From: Gemmatimonadota bacterium
GTDB lineage: Bacteria; Gemmatimonadota; Gemmatimonadetes; Gemmatimonadales; GWC2-71-9
Length of the DNA: 10,095 nucleotides
Assembly: GCA_003220955.1 (NCBI GenBank)
Contig: QHTW01000020.1
Coordinates: 4,083 to 14,177 of the forward strand
Direction of reading: 5' to 3'
Made by a program: the position numbers and the translations under genes. Each line of letters opens with the position of its first letter. Within the stretch, counting starts at the first letter, position 1. This document shows, in pieces, positions 1-6,523 of this stretch. Below the pieces are notes generated by a model. The model saw only the letters and a program-made list of their open reading frames with translations. It searched no databases and was not told where the DNA came from.

Positions 1-741
1 CTGCCCCTCCCTGCGCTGATGCGCCCCCGTGAACGCGCCCTTCTCATAGCCGAAGAGCTCCGACTCGATCAGGGTGTCCGGGATCGCGCCGCAGTCGACG
101 GCGACAAACGGCTGCTCGCGTCTGGCACTCAGCTGATGGATGGCGCGAGCTACGAGCTCCTTGCCCGTGCCGGTTTCTCCCTCGACGAGAACAGAGAGCG
201 GGGACTCGGCCACTTGCTTGATCTGCCGGACGACCTGCTCCATCTGCCCGCTCGGGCCCATCATCCACCGGAACGGGCTCTCGATCACTTTGCTGGTCTG
301 CCGCAGCTCGCGCGTGCGCTCCTCGACGATGGCCTCCAGGTCGGTGAGGTGGCGCTCCAGCGCGAGCTGCTGTTCCTTACACCGCCGAGTCAACGCGCGG
401 GTCTCAATCGCCCGGCACAACGACGCGACGAAGTAATCCCGGTCGATCGGCTTCTGGATGAAGTCGTACGCCCCGGCGCGCAGCGCATGCACCATCATGA
501 CGATGGGCGTGTCGGGCCGGCGCCCCCGGATCTCGGCCAGGAGCGCGAGCCCGTCCATCCCCGGCATCTTGATGTCGGTGACGATCGCGTCGTAGTCTCG
601 GTCGGCGATCCGGTCGAGCGCCGCCGCCGCGGAGTCAGCCGTATCGACCGTCAGCGCGGACATGCGCAGCCGCAGGGCCTCGGGCAGCGCCTCTAGCAGG
701 GCCGGGTCGTCGTCGACGAGGAGCACGCGCGCCTCGTTCAT
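1..741 (-). CDS. NtrC-type sigma-54-dependent response regulator, partial (C-terminus beyond the left edge)
   Basis: This is a two-component output protein that would remodel sigma-54 RNA polymerase by ATP hydrolysis. 247 residues are visible, reading open to base 1. Residues 5-115 are a receiver domain: acidic pocket D10-D12, phosphoacceptor D56 in the TDIKMPGMDG segment, and conserved K97 in IQKPID. Residues 115-150 form a helical linker. The AAA+ domain then starts, with Walker A GETGTGK at 188-194 and the sigma-54 contact loop GAFTGA at 235-240. Walker B and any DNA-binding HTH lie outside the window. The ATG at 741 overlaps the stop of the upstream receiver gene (ATGA) and has GAGAGGAG just before it, so translation is probably coupled. 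Oddity: compared with the neighbouring receiver, nine residues are missing after PIVM (about residue 83), including the usual switch Thr/Ser at the end of beta-4. Phosphorylation switching may be impaired. The family call is very secure; the DNA targets are unknown. Confidence 0.93.
   Translation of the reverse strand, partial: MNEARVLLVDDDPALLEALPEALRLRMSALTVDTADSAAAALDRIADRDYDAIVTDIKMPGMDGLALLAEIRGRRPDTPIVMMVHALRAGAYDFIQKPIDRDYFVASLCRAIETRALTRRCKEQQLALERHLTDLEAIVEERTRELRQTSKVIESPFRWMMGPSGQMEQVVRQIKQVAESPLSVLVEGETGTGKELVARAIHQLSARREQPFVAVDCGAIPDTLIESELFGYEKGAFTGAHQRREGQ
494..553. repeat. 60-bp perfect repeat, copy 1 (in the activator's receiver)
   Basis: Bases 494-553 are identical to 964-1023. 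They encode the stretch from just after the phosphorylation site to the end of beta-4 (GLALLAEIRGRRPDTPIV). A second block of 38 identical bases follows (557-594 and 1040-1077). Both genes arose by duplication of a receiver. The 60-bp identity also covers third positions, whereas flanking sequence shows ordinary divergence, which points to recent conversion or an assembly effect. Confidence 0.9.
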
Positions 742-963
742 GGCTCCTCTCGCGCGGCCAGCTTCTCCACGATGCACTCCAGCTCGCTGGCGCACCTCTC
801 CAGGGCTATCTGCCGGTCCCTCACCCGCCGGTTCAGCGCGTGTGCGCGAAGCGCGCAGTCCAAGGATGCCACGAAGTCATCCCGATCGATCGGCTTCTGG
901 ATGAAGTCGTAGGCGCCACCCCGCAGGGCCCGCAGCGCGAGGCCGTACTCCCCGTGGCCCGTG

Positions 964-1023
964 ATCATGACGATGGGCGTGTCGGGCCGGCGCCCCCGGA
1001 TCTCGGCCAGGAGCGCGAGCCCG
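964..1023. repeat. 60-bp perfect repeat, copy 2 (in the stand-alone receiver gene)
   Basis: This is the second copy of the block at 494-553. Its high-coordinate end abuts the 13-bp tandem duplication. The low-coordinate end of copy 1 abuts the 27-bp deletion in the activator gene. Confidence 0.9.
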
Positions 1024-1036
1024 GAGCGCGAGACCG
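1011..1036. repeat. 13-bp imperfect tandem duplication causing the frameshift
   Basis: Bases 1011-1023 read gagcgcgagcccg and bases 1024-1036 read gagcgcgagaccg, differing at one base. The matching place in the neighbouring receiver gene (541-553) has a single copy followed directly by the same downstream sequence. The extra 13 bases are not a multiple of three and break the receiver reading frame. Confidence 0.9.
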
Positions 1037-1220
1037 TCTATCCCCGGCATCTTGATGTCGGTGACGATCGCGTCGTAATCCCGGGCGGCGATCCGGTCGA
1101 GCGCGGCTGGCGCCGAGTCGGCCGTCTCCACCGTCACGTCGCTCATGCGGAGCCGGAGGGCCTCGGGAAGCGCCTGTAGCAGCGCCGGGTCGTCGTCGAC
1201 GAGGAGGACGTGCGACGCCG

Positions 1221-2321
1221 TCATGCCGGGGCCGGATCAGCCGGAGCGAGAGGCAAGCGGATCACGAAGGTGGCGCCCTCGCCGGGCGGGCTCATGACCG
1301 AGATCGTGCCCCCGTGGTCCTTGATGATCCCGTAGGTGATGGAGAGACCCAGGCCCGTGCCTTTCCCGACCTCCTTGGTGGTGAAGAACGGATCGAAGAT
1401 CCGCCGCTCAAGCCCGGGCCGAATCCCGGGCCCGGTATCGGCCACTGCGACCTCCACAGCCTCGGAGCGGGCCGAAGCCGATATGCCAATCGCCTTTCGT
1501 GGCGACCCGGCGACCGCATCACGCGCATTGGCCAACAGGTTGATAAAGACCTGCTCGAGTTGAATCGCATTGCCGACGACCATCGGCTCCTTCGGACCCA
1601 GCTCGACCATGACCTCGATCTCGCGCAGCCGGAGCTGCTCCCGCATGAGGGCAAGCGCCCGCTCGATCACGAGCCTCAGGGAGGTCGGCTCGCGGGTGGC
1701 GGGAGCCGCCCGCCCGAACGTACGCAAATGCGAGATGATCTCCGTGGCCTTGCTGACCTGCTGCATGGCATGGCGCAGTTCGCGGATTACCTGCCCTTTC
1801 TCCGACTCCGCGAACTCGATGAGGTCGACGGCATTGCCTACAAACAAGCCGATGTTATTGAGTGGATTGTTGAGCTCGTGGGCGACGCCGGTGGTGAGCT
1901 CGCCGAGCGTCGCGAGCTTTCCCGCTTGAACGAGCTGCTCTTGTTTGTCGCGCAGCTCCTGTTCGCGCCGCTGCATCTCGGCCGTGGTCTCCCGCAGGTC
2001 CCCCATGATGTGAATCATGGCCTTGCGGCTGGCCTCCAGACGCAGCTTGTCCTCGTGCGAGTCCTGAAGGATGTGCAGCAAGGCCCTCCGCGAACCGTCG
2101 AGCCGCTCGGTCTGGCGGGCGAGTCGCCGGCGGTCCTGCTCGTAGTCAGCGAGGATATGCAGCATGGCCTTCCGCTGGCTCGCGAGACGCTTGTTGGACT
2201 CGTTCAGGTCGCCCATGATGTGGAACATCGCGCGGCGCTGCGCGTCGCGTTTTTGCAGGCGGCGCTCGAGCGCCTCCACGTGCGCACGGAGTCGGCGCTC
2301 GGCAGTGGTGGGCTCTGGCAT
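1221..2321 (-). CDS. Soluble sensor histidine kinase with a long N-terminal signalling coiled coil
   Basis: This 366-residue protein should autophosphorylate on His and pass phosphate to the receiver(s) encoded next to it. Residues 10-135 are charged and helical and look like a coiled coil. Four copies of an A-M/L-x-H-I-M/L-x-D motif lie at 31-38, 52-59, 80-87 and 101-108. The dimerisation/phosphoacceptor domain has LATLGELTTGVAHELNNPL with H148. The ATPase domain shows the N-box around N261-N265, DTGPGI at 295-300, FDPFFTTK at 309-316 and GKGTGLGLSI at 319-328. All catalytic motifs are present. No transmembrane segment or PAS/GAF domain is seen, so it is probably cytoplasmic and may take its input from the double-PAS protein encoded 24 bases upstream. 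The ATG at 2321 has GAGGAAG about 13 bases upstream, a rather long spacing. Its TGA overlaps the next ATG (ATGA). The H-box resembles NtrB/ZraS-type kinases that partner sigma-54 activators. Confidence 0.95.
   Translation of the reverse strand: MPEPTTAERRLRAHVEALERRLQKRDAQRRAMFHIMGDLNESNKRLASQRKAMLHILADYEQDRRRLARQTERLDGSRRALLHILQDSHEDKLRLEASRKAMIHIMGDLRETTAEMQRREQELRDKQEQLVQAGKLATLGELTTGVAHELNNPLNNIGLFVGNAVDLIEFAESEKGQVIRELRHAMQQVSKATEIISHLRTFGRAAPATREPTSLRLVIERALALMREQLRLREIEVMVELGPKEPMVVGNAIQLEQVFINLLANARDAVAGSPRKAIGISASARSEAVEVAVADTGPGIRPGLERRIFDPFFTTKEVGKGTGLGLSITYGIIKDHGGTISVMSPPGEGATFVIRLPLAPADPAPA
1998..2231 (-). repeat. Four-copy HI(M/L)xD helical repeat in the kinase N-terminus
   Basis: This stretch encodes kinase residues 31-108. 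The motifs AMFHIMGD, AMLHILAD, ALLHILQD and AMIHIMGD start at residues 31, 52, 80 and 101. The spacings of 21, 28 and 21 residues are all multiples of seven, so the motifs keep the same face of a coiled coil. The repeat is clear in the protein and only loose in the DNA. Confidence 0.8.
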
Positions 2322-2345
2322 CGCGATCAGAATGCTTCCTCAGCT

Positions 2346-3281
2346 TCAGTCCTTCGACTTCATCCGCAGGCTCTCCAGCTCCTTTTCGAGGGCGATCATC
2401 TTCAGCTCGCGACCGACGACGACTTCCTCGAATTTCTCGAGATCCAGGATCTTCTCCTGCAGCTCGGTCTTGGACTTTTCCAGGTCGCGAACCACCTGCT
2501 CGTATTCGCGCATGTCGCGCAGGATGCCGATGGCGCCGATCACCTTTCCGTCCGGATCGCGCAGGGCGGAGGCGTTGAGCGTCGTGGGGATCACCTCCCC
2601 ACTCGCACTACGGGGGTTGAGGTGGGCGTTGCGCGTGACGCCGCGCTCCACGACTTCGCGGAGAGCGGCGGTGAACTCGCGGGTCTCTTGGGGGCTGATG
2701 AAGCGGGAGAGCGACTGCTCGAGCAGCTCGTCCGGGCGGAAACCAAGGAGCGCGGACACCGCGTCGTTGGACTGGAGGATCTTGCCCTCGAGGTCGGAGA
2801 CGAAGACCGGGTCGGGGGCGTTCTTAATGAGGCTCTCGGCGTAGGCGCGGGCCTTGTCGAGCTCGCGCATGTCGCGCAGGATGCCGATGGCGCCGATGAC
2901 TTTGCCGTCGGGATCGCGTAGCGCGGAGGCGTTCAAGCTCGTGGGGATGACCTCGCCACTCGCGCTGCGAGGGTTCAGGACCACGTTCCGCATGACACCT
3001 CGCTCGACGACTTCGCGCAGTGCTGCAGTAAACTCCCGCGTTTCCTCGGGACTGATGAAGCGCGAGAGCGACTGCTCGAGCACCTCATCCTGGCGAAACC
3101 CGAGCAGCTGGGAAACGGCATCGTTGGCCTGCAGGATTTTGCCTTCGAGGTCGGAAACGAACACCGGGTCCGGCGCGTTGGCGATGATGATGTCGGCGTC
3201 CAGCGAGCCGTGCCGTTGGGCGTCGCCGGCGTCACGCTTGACGACCCCCGGTGCCGCACCCACTCCAGAAGATCTTGCCAT
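2346..3281 (-). CDS. Tandem PAS-PAS signalling protein with C-terminal coiled coil, no kinase domain
   Basis: This 311-residue cytoplasmic protein probably senses a small ligand, redox state or cofactor and relays it by protein contact. Residues 1-30 are a poorly conserved leader. PAS 1 covers about 28-140 and PAS 2 about 150-259. Each starts with NAPDPVFVSDLEGKILQ and ends with the typical PAC-type segment DGKVIGAIGILRDMRE. The two copies match at about 97 of 106 positions. Residues 260-305 form a charged helix (FEEVVVGRELKMIALEKE), a signalling-helix sequence familiar from PAS-linked histidine kinases. The protein then stops before any kinase domain. The kinase gene begins 24 bases downstream and lacks a recognised sensor, so the two probably form a split sensor kinase (inference). 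No Cys or His cluster suggesting heme or flavin binding stands out. The ATG at 3281 has GGGGGG nine bases upstream. The fold is sure; the ligand is unknown. Confidence 0.92.
   Translation of the reverse strand: MARSSGVGAAPGVVKRDAGDAQRHGSLDADIIIANAPDPVFVSDLEGKILQANDAVSQLLGFRQDEVLEQSLSRFISPEETREFTAALREVVERGVMRNVVLNPRSASGEVIPTSLNASALRDPDGKVIGAIGILRDMRELDKARAYAESLIKNAPDPVFVSDLEGKILQSNDAVSALLGFRPDELLEQSLSRFISPQETREFTAALREVVERGVTRNAHLNPRSASGEVIPTTLNASALRDPDGKVIGAIGILRDMREYEQVVRDLEKSKTELQEKILDLEKFEEVVVGRELKMIALEKELESLRMKSKD
2505..2822. repeat. PAS-domain duplication, copy 2
   Basis: This stretch encodes residues 154-259 of the double-PAS protein, offset 357 bp from copy 1. Protein identity is about 91 percent. 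At the DNA level there are many third-position differences, apart from a 35-base identical run (2506-2540 and 2863-2897). Confidence 0.88.
2862..3179. repeat. PAS-domain duplication, copy 1
   Basis: This stretch encodes residues 35-140 of the double-PAS protein. The differences from copy 2 are few and scattered. They include V100-V101 here against Ala-His in copy 2. Confidence 0.88.
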
Positions 3282-3345
3282 GGCCGCAAGCCCCCCGGTC
3301 CTTCGTGGCGTCGAAGCGGCGTGGCGAAGGAACGTAGCTGGAACT

Positions 3346-3374
3346 CAAATACCGCCGGGTCACACGGACGTCAA
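3346..3374 (-). promoter_or_regulatory. Possible sigma-70 type promoter for the PAS/kinase/regulator operon
   Basis: On the minus strand, TTGACG (3369-3374, five of six consensus bases) is followed by a 17-base spacer and TATTTG (3346-3351, a weak -10 box). It lies in the only sizeable gap of the signalling region, about 65 bases before the PAS start codon. The -35 and spacer are good but the -10 is poor, so this is a candidate only. Confidence 0.35.
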
Positions 3375-3409
3375 GTGGACCGGGTCGCAGACGTTGGGCC
3401 CGCTGGACC

Positions 3410-6400
3410 CTACCCGCCCGCGGCCTCCCACTGCTGGCGACTCATCACCGCGATCGGCTCGAGTCTCTTGCTGCGGAGCGCCGCATTGATGCCCGCCAGC
3501 TCGCGCGTCGTCCAGGCATCGAAGTCCCGCACGACATCCGCGAGCTCCCGCGCCACCGCGTCCGCACGCTCCACCTGCGTCTGCGACGGCCCACCGTCAT
3601 AGAAGATGATGTTGCCGTACAGATCGGTCAGATTCTCGCGCAGGCGCTCCTCGCCTGTGATCATGCCGCCTTCCTTCGTCGCCACGATCTTCTTTCGCAT
3701 CGCATCGACGGCCGCCGAAGCCGCACGGAGGCGCTTCGTAACGGCATCGCCCGGGGGCAGCCGCCCCGCGCGCTCGTCGAGCGCCTGGCGGACGCCGTTC
3801 ATCCGCTCGACCGCAAACGTCATGTCGGTGAGCGTGCCCGACATCTTGAGTGCCAGATCCAGCGCCGCCTGCCGCTCCTGCGCGGTGTGCGTGCTGCGCG
3901 GGTCCGGCACGACGGCGAGCTGCGTCGTAAACGTGGCCGTGTCCTTCGTGAGCTTGATCGTGTAGGTCCCCGGCAGGACGCGCGGGCCGAACGCGGCGCC
4001 AAAGGCCGCACTCGCCGCCGGCGGCACGCGCGGCGCCGTGAAGCGCATCGACCACGTGGCACGATTCAAGCCGCGACGTTTGCTCGTCGGCAACGTGCCC
4101 AGCAGTTTGCCGCTCGCGTCGAAGACCTCGAGCTTCATGTCGCCGAAGATGTGCCGCCGCCGTTGATAGTAGGTGATCACGGCATCGCTCGGCGGATTGG
4201 CACCCACGAACATCGCGTCGCCGTTCGACCACCCGCCGCCGGCCTGCAGGCGCTGGACCGTCGGACGTGCCGCGAGGAACGCGACCGGGCTGGCGAGAAC
4301 CTCGGGGGTGAGCGCACGGAGCGGCGAGATGTCGTCCACGATCCAGATCCCGCGGCCGTGCGTCGCGATCACGAGGTCGTGGTCGCGCGGATGGATCGCG
4401 AGATCCCGCACGGCGACCGCGGGCAAATCCCCACCCTTGTAGCGCGCCCACTGCTTCCCGCCGTCCACCGACACCCAGAGCCCGAGCTCGGTGCCAAGGA
4501 ACAGCAGGTTGGGATTGACGAGGTCTTCCTTGACGACGTGCGCGTAGCCGCGCACCGGGCTGTCCGGCGCTACCAGCGGTGTCCATGTCGCGCCGAAATC
4601 GGTCGACTTGTAGGCGTAGGCTCGCATGTCGCCGAAGGTGTGCAGGTCGAAGGTCGCGTAGACCGTTCCCGGCGCGAAGTGTCCCGCATCCACCGATGAG
4701 ACCCACGCGTTCTTCGGAAGGCCGGCGATGTTGCCGACGACGTTCGTCCATGTCTTTCCGCCGTCGCGCGTGACCTGCAGGTTCCCGTCATCGGTGCCCG
4801 CCCAGACCACCTGCCCGTCGCGCGGTGACTCCGCGATCGCGAAAATCGTGGTGTGCATCTCGGCGGCCGAGTTGTCGACGGTGACGCCGCCCGACTGCTC
4901 CTGCTTCTGTTTTTGCGGATCGTTGGTCGTGAGGTCGGGCGAGATGCGCTCCCAGGTCTGTCCAAAATCCTTGGACCGGAACAGGACCTGCGCGCCGATG
5001 TAGATCGTGCCTTTTTGCGTCGCGCTGATGTGAATCGGCGTGTTCCAATTGAAGCGGAGCTTCTTCTCCTGGTAGCGCGGCAGTGGCCGAATGTTGCGCC
5101 CTTCGTGCGTCTTGCGATTGACCCGGCCAATTTCTCCGCCCTGCGACTCGGCGTAGAGGTAGTCGGGATCGGTCGGATCGGCGAACATCCAGAACCCGTC
5201 CCCGCCGTACATGTTCTCCCATTGGTGGTTCGTGATCCCACCCGGGAATTCCGACGGCCCCACCCACGAGCTGTTGTCCTGCAGTCCGCCGTACACGTTG
5301 TACGGCCGCTCCATGTCCACGCTGACGTGATAGAACTGCGAGACCGGCAGATTCTCGTTCTTCACCCACTTGTTGCCGGCGTCGTACGAGAACCACAGAC
5401 CACCGTCGTCGCCCGTGATCAGATTATCGGTGTCGTTCGGATCGACCCACACGTCGTGGAAGTCGCCGTGCGCGCCGCCCGAAATGCCGCTGAAGCTCTT
5501 CCCGCCATCCGTGCTCACGATGAGACCGCCGTCCGGCTTGTAGACGCGATCGGGATTACCGGGATCGACGATTAGGTTCGCAAAGTAGAACGGCCGCCAG
5601 ATCATGTTCTGGCTGCGATCCAGCATCTGCCACGTTCTGCCGCCGTTGTCGGAGCGATAGAGCGCGTTGAGCGGCGGCACCGCTTCGATGAACGCGTAGA
5701 CGATGTCGGGCTTCGACGGCGCCACCGCGACGGCGACGCGACCCCACGGTTTGGCCGGCAAACCGGAGCCGGCTGTTGCCGTCAGATCGGTCCACGTCGC
5801 ACCGCCGTCCGTGCTCTTGAACAAGCTCGAGGCGCTCGGCGCGGTCGCGCTGTCGCCGCCTGAGCGGAAGGTCCAGCCGCGGCGGCGGAAGTCCCACATG
5901 CCCGCATACAGCGTCCCGGGGCGCGACGGATCCATGGCGAGCATCGAGCAGCCGGTCGAGGCGTTCGTGGCCTTCAGCACCTGTGTCCACGTCTTCCCGC
6001 CGTCGGTCGTCTTGTAGACGCCGCGGTCGTTGCTGTCGCTCCAGAGTTTTCCGGGAACGCAGACGTAGACGGTGTTCGTCTGGTTGGGGTCGACGAGAAT
6101 CTTGACGATGTGCTCGGACTCGCGCAGGCCCATGTTGGTCCAGTTCTCGCCGCCATCGTCCGACCGGTAGATCCCGTTGCCGATGGACACGCTGTTGCGC
6201 ATCCAGGACTCGCCCGTCCCCACCCAGATCACCTTCGGGTTCTTCGGGTCGATCGTCACCGCGCCAATCGACTGCACCGGCTGTTTGTCGAAGACGGGCT
6301 TGAACGTCGTGCCGCCGTTCATCGACTTCCAGACGCCGCCGCTCGCGGCACCGACGTAGACGGTGAGCCGCGCGCCTTCGTGCACCGCCGCGACCGCCGC

Positions 6401-6523
6401 AATGCGCCCACTCATCGCCGCCGAGCCGATGTTGCGGGCGCCGAGCCCGGAGATCGTTTCCGAATCGACCTTGACGGCGGGGGTCTGCGCCTGAACGAGC
6501 AGGAGTGGGAGGAGGAGGATCAT
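3410..6523 (-). CDS. Exported sortilin/VPS10-like Asp-box (BNR) beta-propeller protein
   Basis: This 1037-residue protein is probably secreted or displayed outside the inner membrane. Residues 1-13 form a short hydrophobic signal (MILLLPLLLVQAQ) that oddly lacks basic residues. No alternative in-frame start lies just upstream. Eleven Asp boxes (S/T-x-D-x-G-x-x-W/F) start near residues 67, 121, 172, 237, 291, 337, 379, 517, 585, 640 and 685, consistent with one or two beta-propellers over about 30-730. The propeller region ends with ATHGRGIWIVDDISPL, typical of bacterial proteins annotated as VPS10 or BNR glycosyl hydrolases. Residues 795-872 look like an Ig-like strand domain, and 880-1037 are mainly helical. 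No sialidase active-site Arg triad is evident, so a hydrolase role should not be assumed; binding of protein or glycan is as likely. The ATG overlaps the stop of the LolA-like gene (ATGA), implying joint expression. Length is normal for this family. Confidence 0.9.
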   Translation of the reverse strand: MILLLPLLLVQAQTPAVKVDSETISGLGARNIGSAAMSGRIAAVAAVHEGARLTVYVGAASGGVWKSMNGGTTFKPVFDKQPVQSIGAVTIDPKNPKVIWVGTGESWMRNSVSIGNGIYRSDDGGENWTNMGLRESEHIVKILVDPNQTNTVYVCVPGKLWSDSNDRGVYKTTDGGKTWTQVLKATNASTGCSMLAMDPSRPGTLYAGMWDFRRRGWTFRSGGDSATAPSASSLFKSTDGGATWTDLTATAGSGLPAKPWGRVAVAVAPSKPDIVYAFIEAVPPLNALYRSDNGGRTWQMLDRSQNMIWRPFYFANLIVDPGNPDRVYKPDGGLIVSTDGGKSFSGISGGAHGDFHDVWVDPNDTDNLITGDDGGLWFSYDAGNKWVKNENLPVSQFYHVSVDMERPYNVYGGLQDNSSWVGPSEFPGGITNHQWENMYGGDGFWMFADPTDPDYLYAESQGGEIGRVNRKTHEGRNIRPLPRYQEKKLRFNWNTPIHISATQKGTIYIGAQVLFRSKDFGQTWERISPDLTTNDPQKQKQEQSGGVTVDNSAAEMHTTIFAIAESPRDGQVVWAGTDDGNLQVTRDGGKTWTNVVGNIAGLPKNAWVSSVDAGHFAPGTVYATFDLHTFGDMRAYAYKSTDFGATWTPLVAPDSPVRGYAHVVKEDLVNPNLLFLGTELGLWVSVDGGKQWARYKGGDLPAVAVRDLAIHPRDHDLVIATHGRGIWIVDDISPLRALTPEVLASPVAFLAARPTVQRLQAGGGWSNGDAMFVGANPPSDAVITYYQRRRHIFGDMKLEVFDASGKLLGTLPTSKRRGLNRATWSMRFTAPRVPPAASAAFGAAFGPRVLPGTYTIKLTKDTATFTTQLAVVPDPRSTHTAQERQAALDLALKMSGTLTDMTFAVERMNGVRQALDERAGRLPPGDAVTKRLRAASAAVDAMRKKIVATKEGGMITGEERLRENLTDLYGNIIFYDGGPSQTQVERADAVARELADVVRDFDAWTTRELAGINAALRSKRLEPIAVMSRQQWEAAGG

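Larger units (their letters stand above)
738..1224 (-). pseudogene. Stand-alone receiver (CheY-like) response regulator, frameshifted by a 13-bp tandem duplication
   Basis: The first frame runs from the ATG at 1224 and gives a normal receiver N-terminus: MTASHVLLVDDDP, acidic pocket D10-D12, phosphoacceptor D56 in TDIKMPGID. It then goes out of frame after residue 63. The rest of the domain continues in another frame to the TGA at 738-740, with PIVMITGHGEYG (switch Thr), the conserved Lys in FIQKPIDRDD, and a helical tail. Removing 13 bp restores one 157-residue protein, made of a receiver plus a roughly 35-residue coiled tail with no output domain. As read, translation ends at 877 with 115 residues and a nonsense tail. 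Both ends make ATGA overlaps, with the kinase stop upstream and the activator start downstream. This suggests the gene was intact in the operon until recently, or that the shift is a sequence or assembly error. If intact, it could be a phosphate sink or a second output of the kinase. Confidence 0.85.

Noticed and set aside
1314..2921. 535-codon open frame on the plus strand
   Set aside because: It lies antisense to the kinase and the PAS gene and spans both. Long antisense frames are expected at this GC content. Its protein has no recognisable domain, whereas the minus-strand genes have complete motifs.
3300..3330. Inverted repeat ccttcg/cgaagg in the leader of the PAS gene
   Set aside because: The stem is only 6 bp with a 19-base loop and no U-tract, within chance expectation for GC-rich DNA.
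3375..3410. Possible terminator after the sortilin-like gene
   Set aside because: GC-rich short complementarities exist (gggtc and gaccc), but there is no stable stem followed by a T run.
3597..4751. 384-codon open frame on the minus strand inside the sortilin-like gene
   Set aside because: It is an out-of-frame shadow with an Arg/Gly-rich composition. The other frame carries regular Asp boxes.
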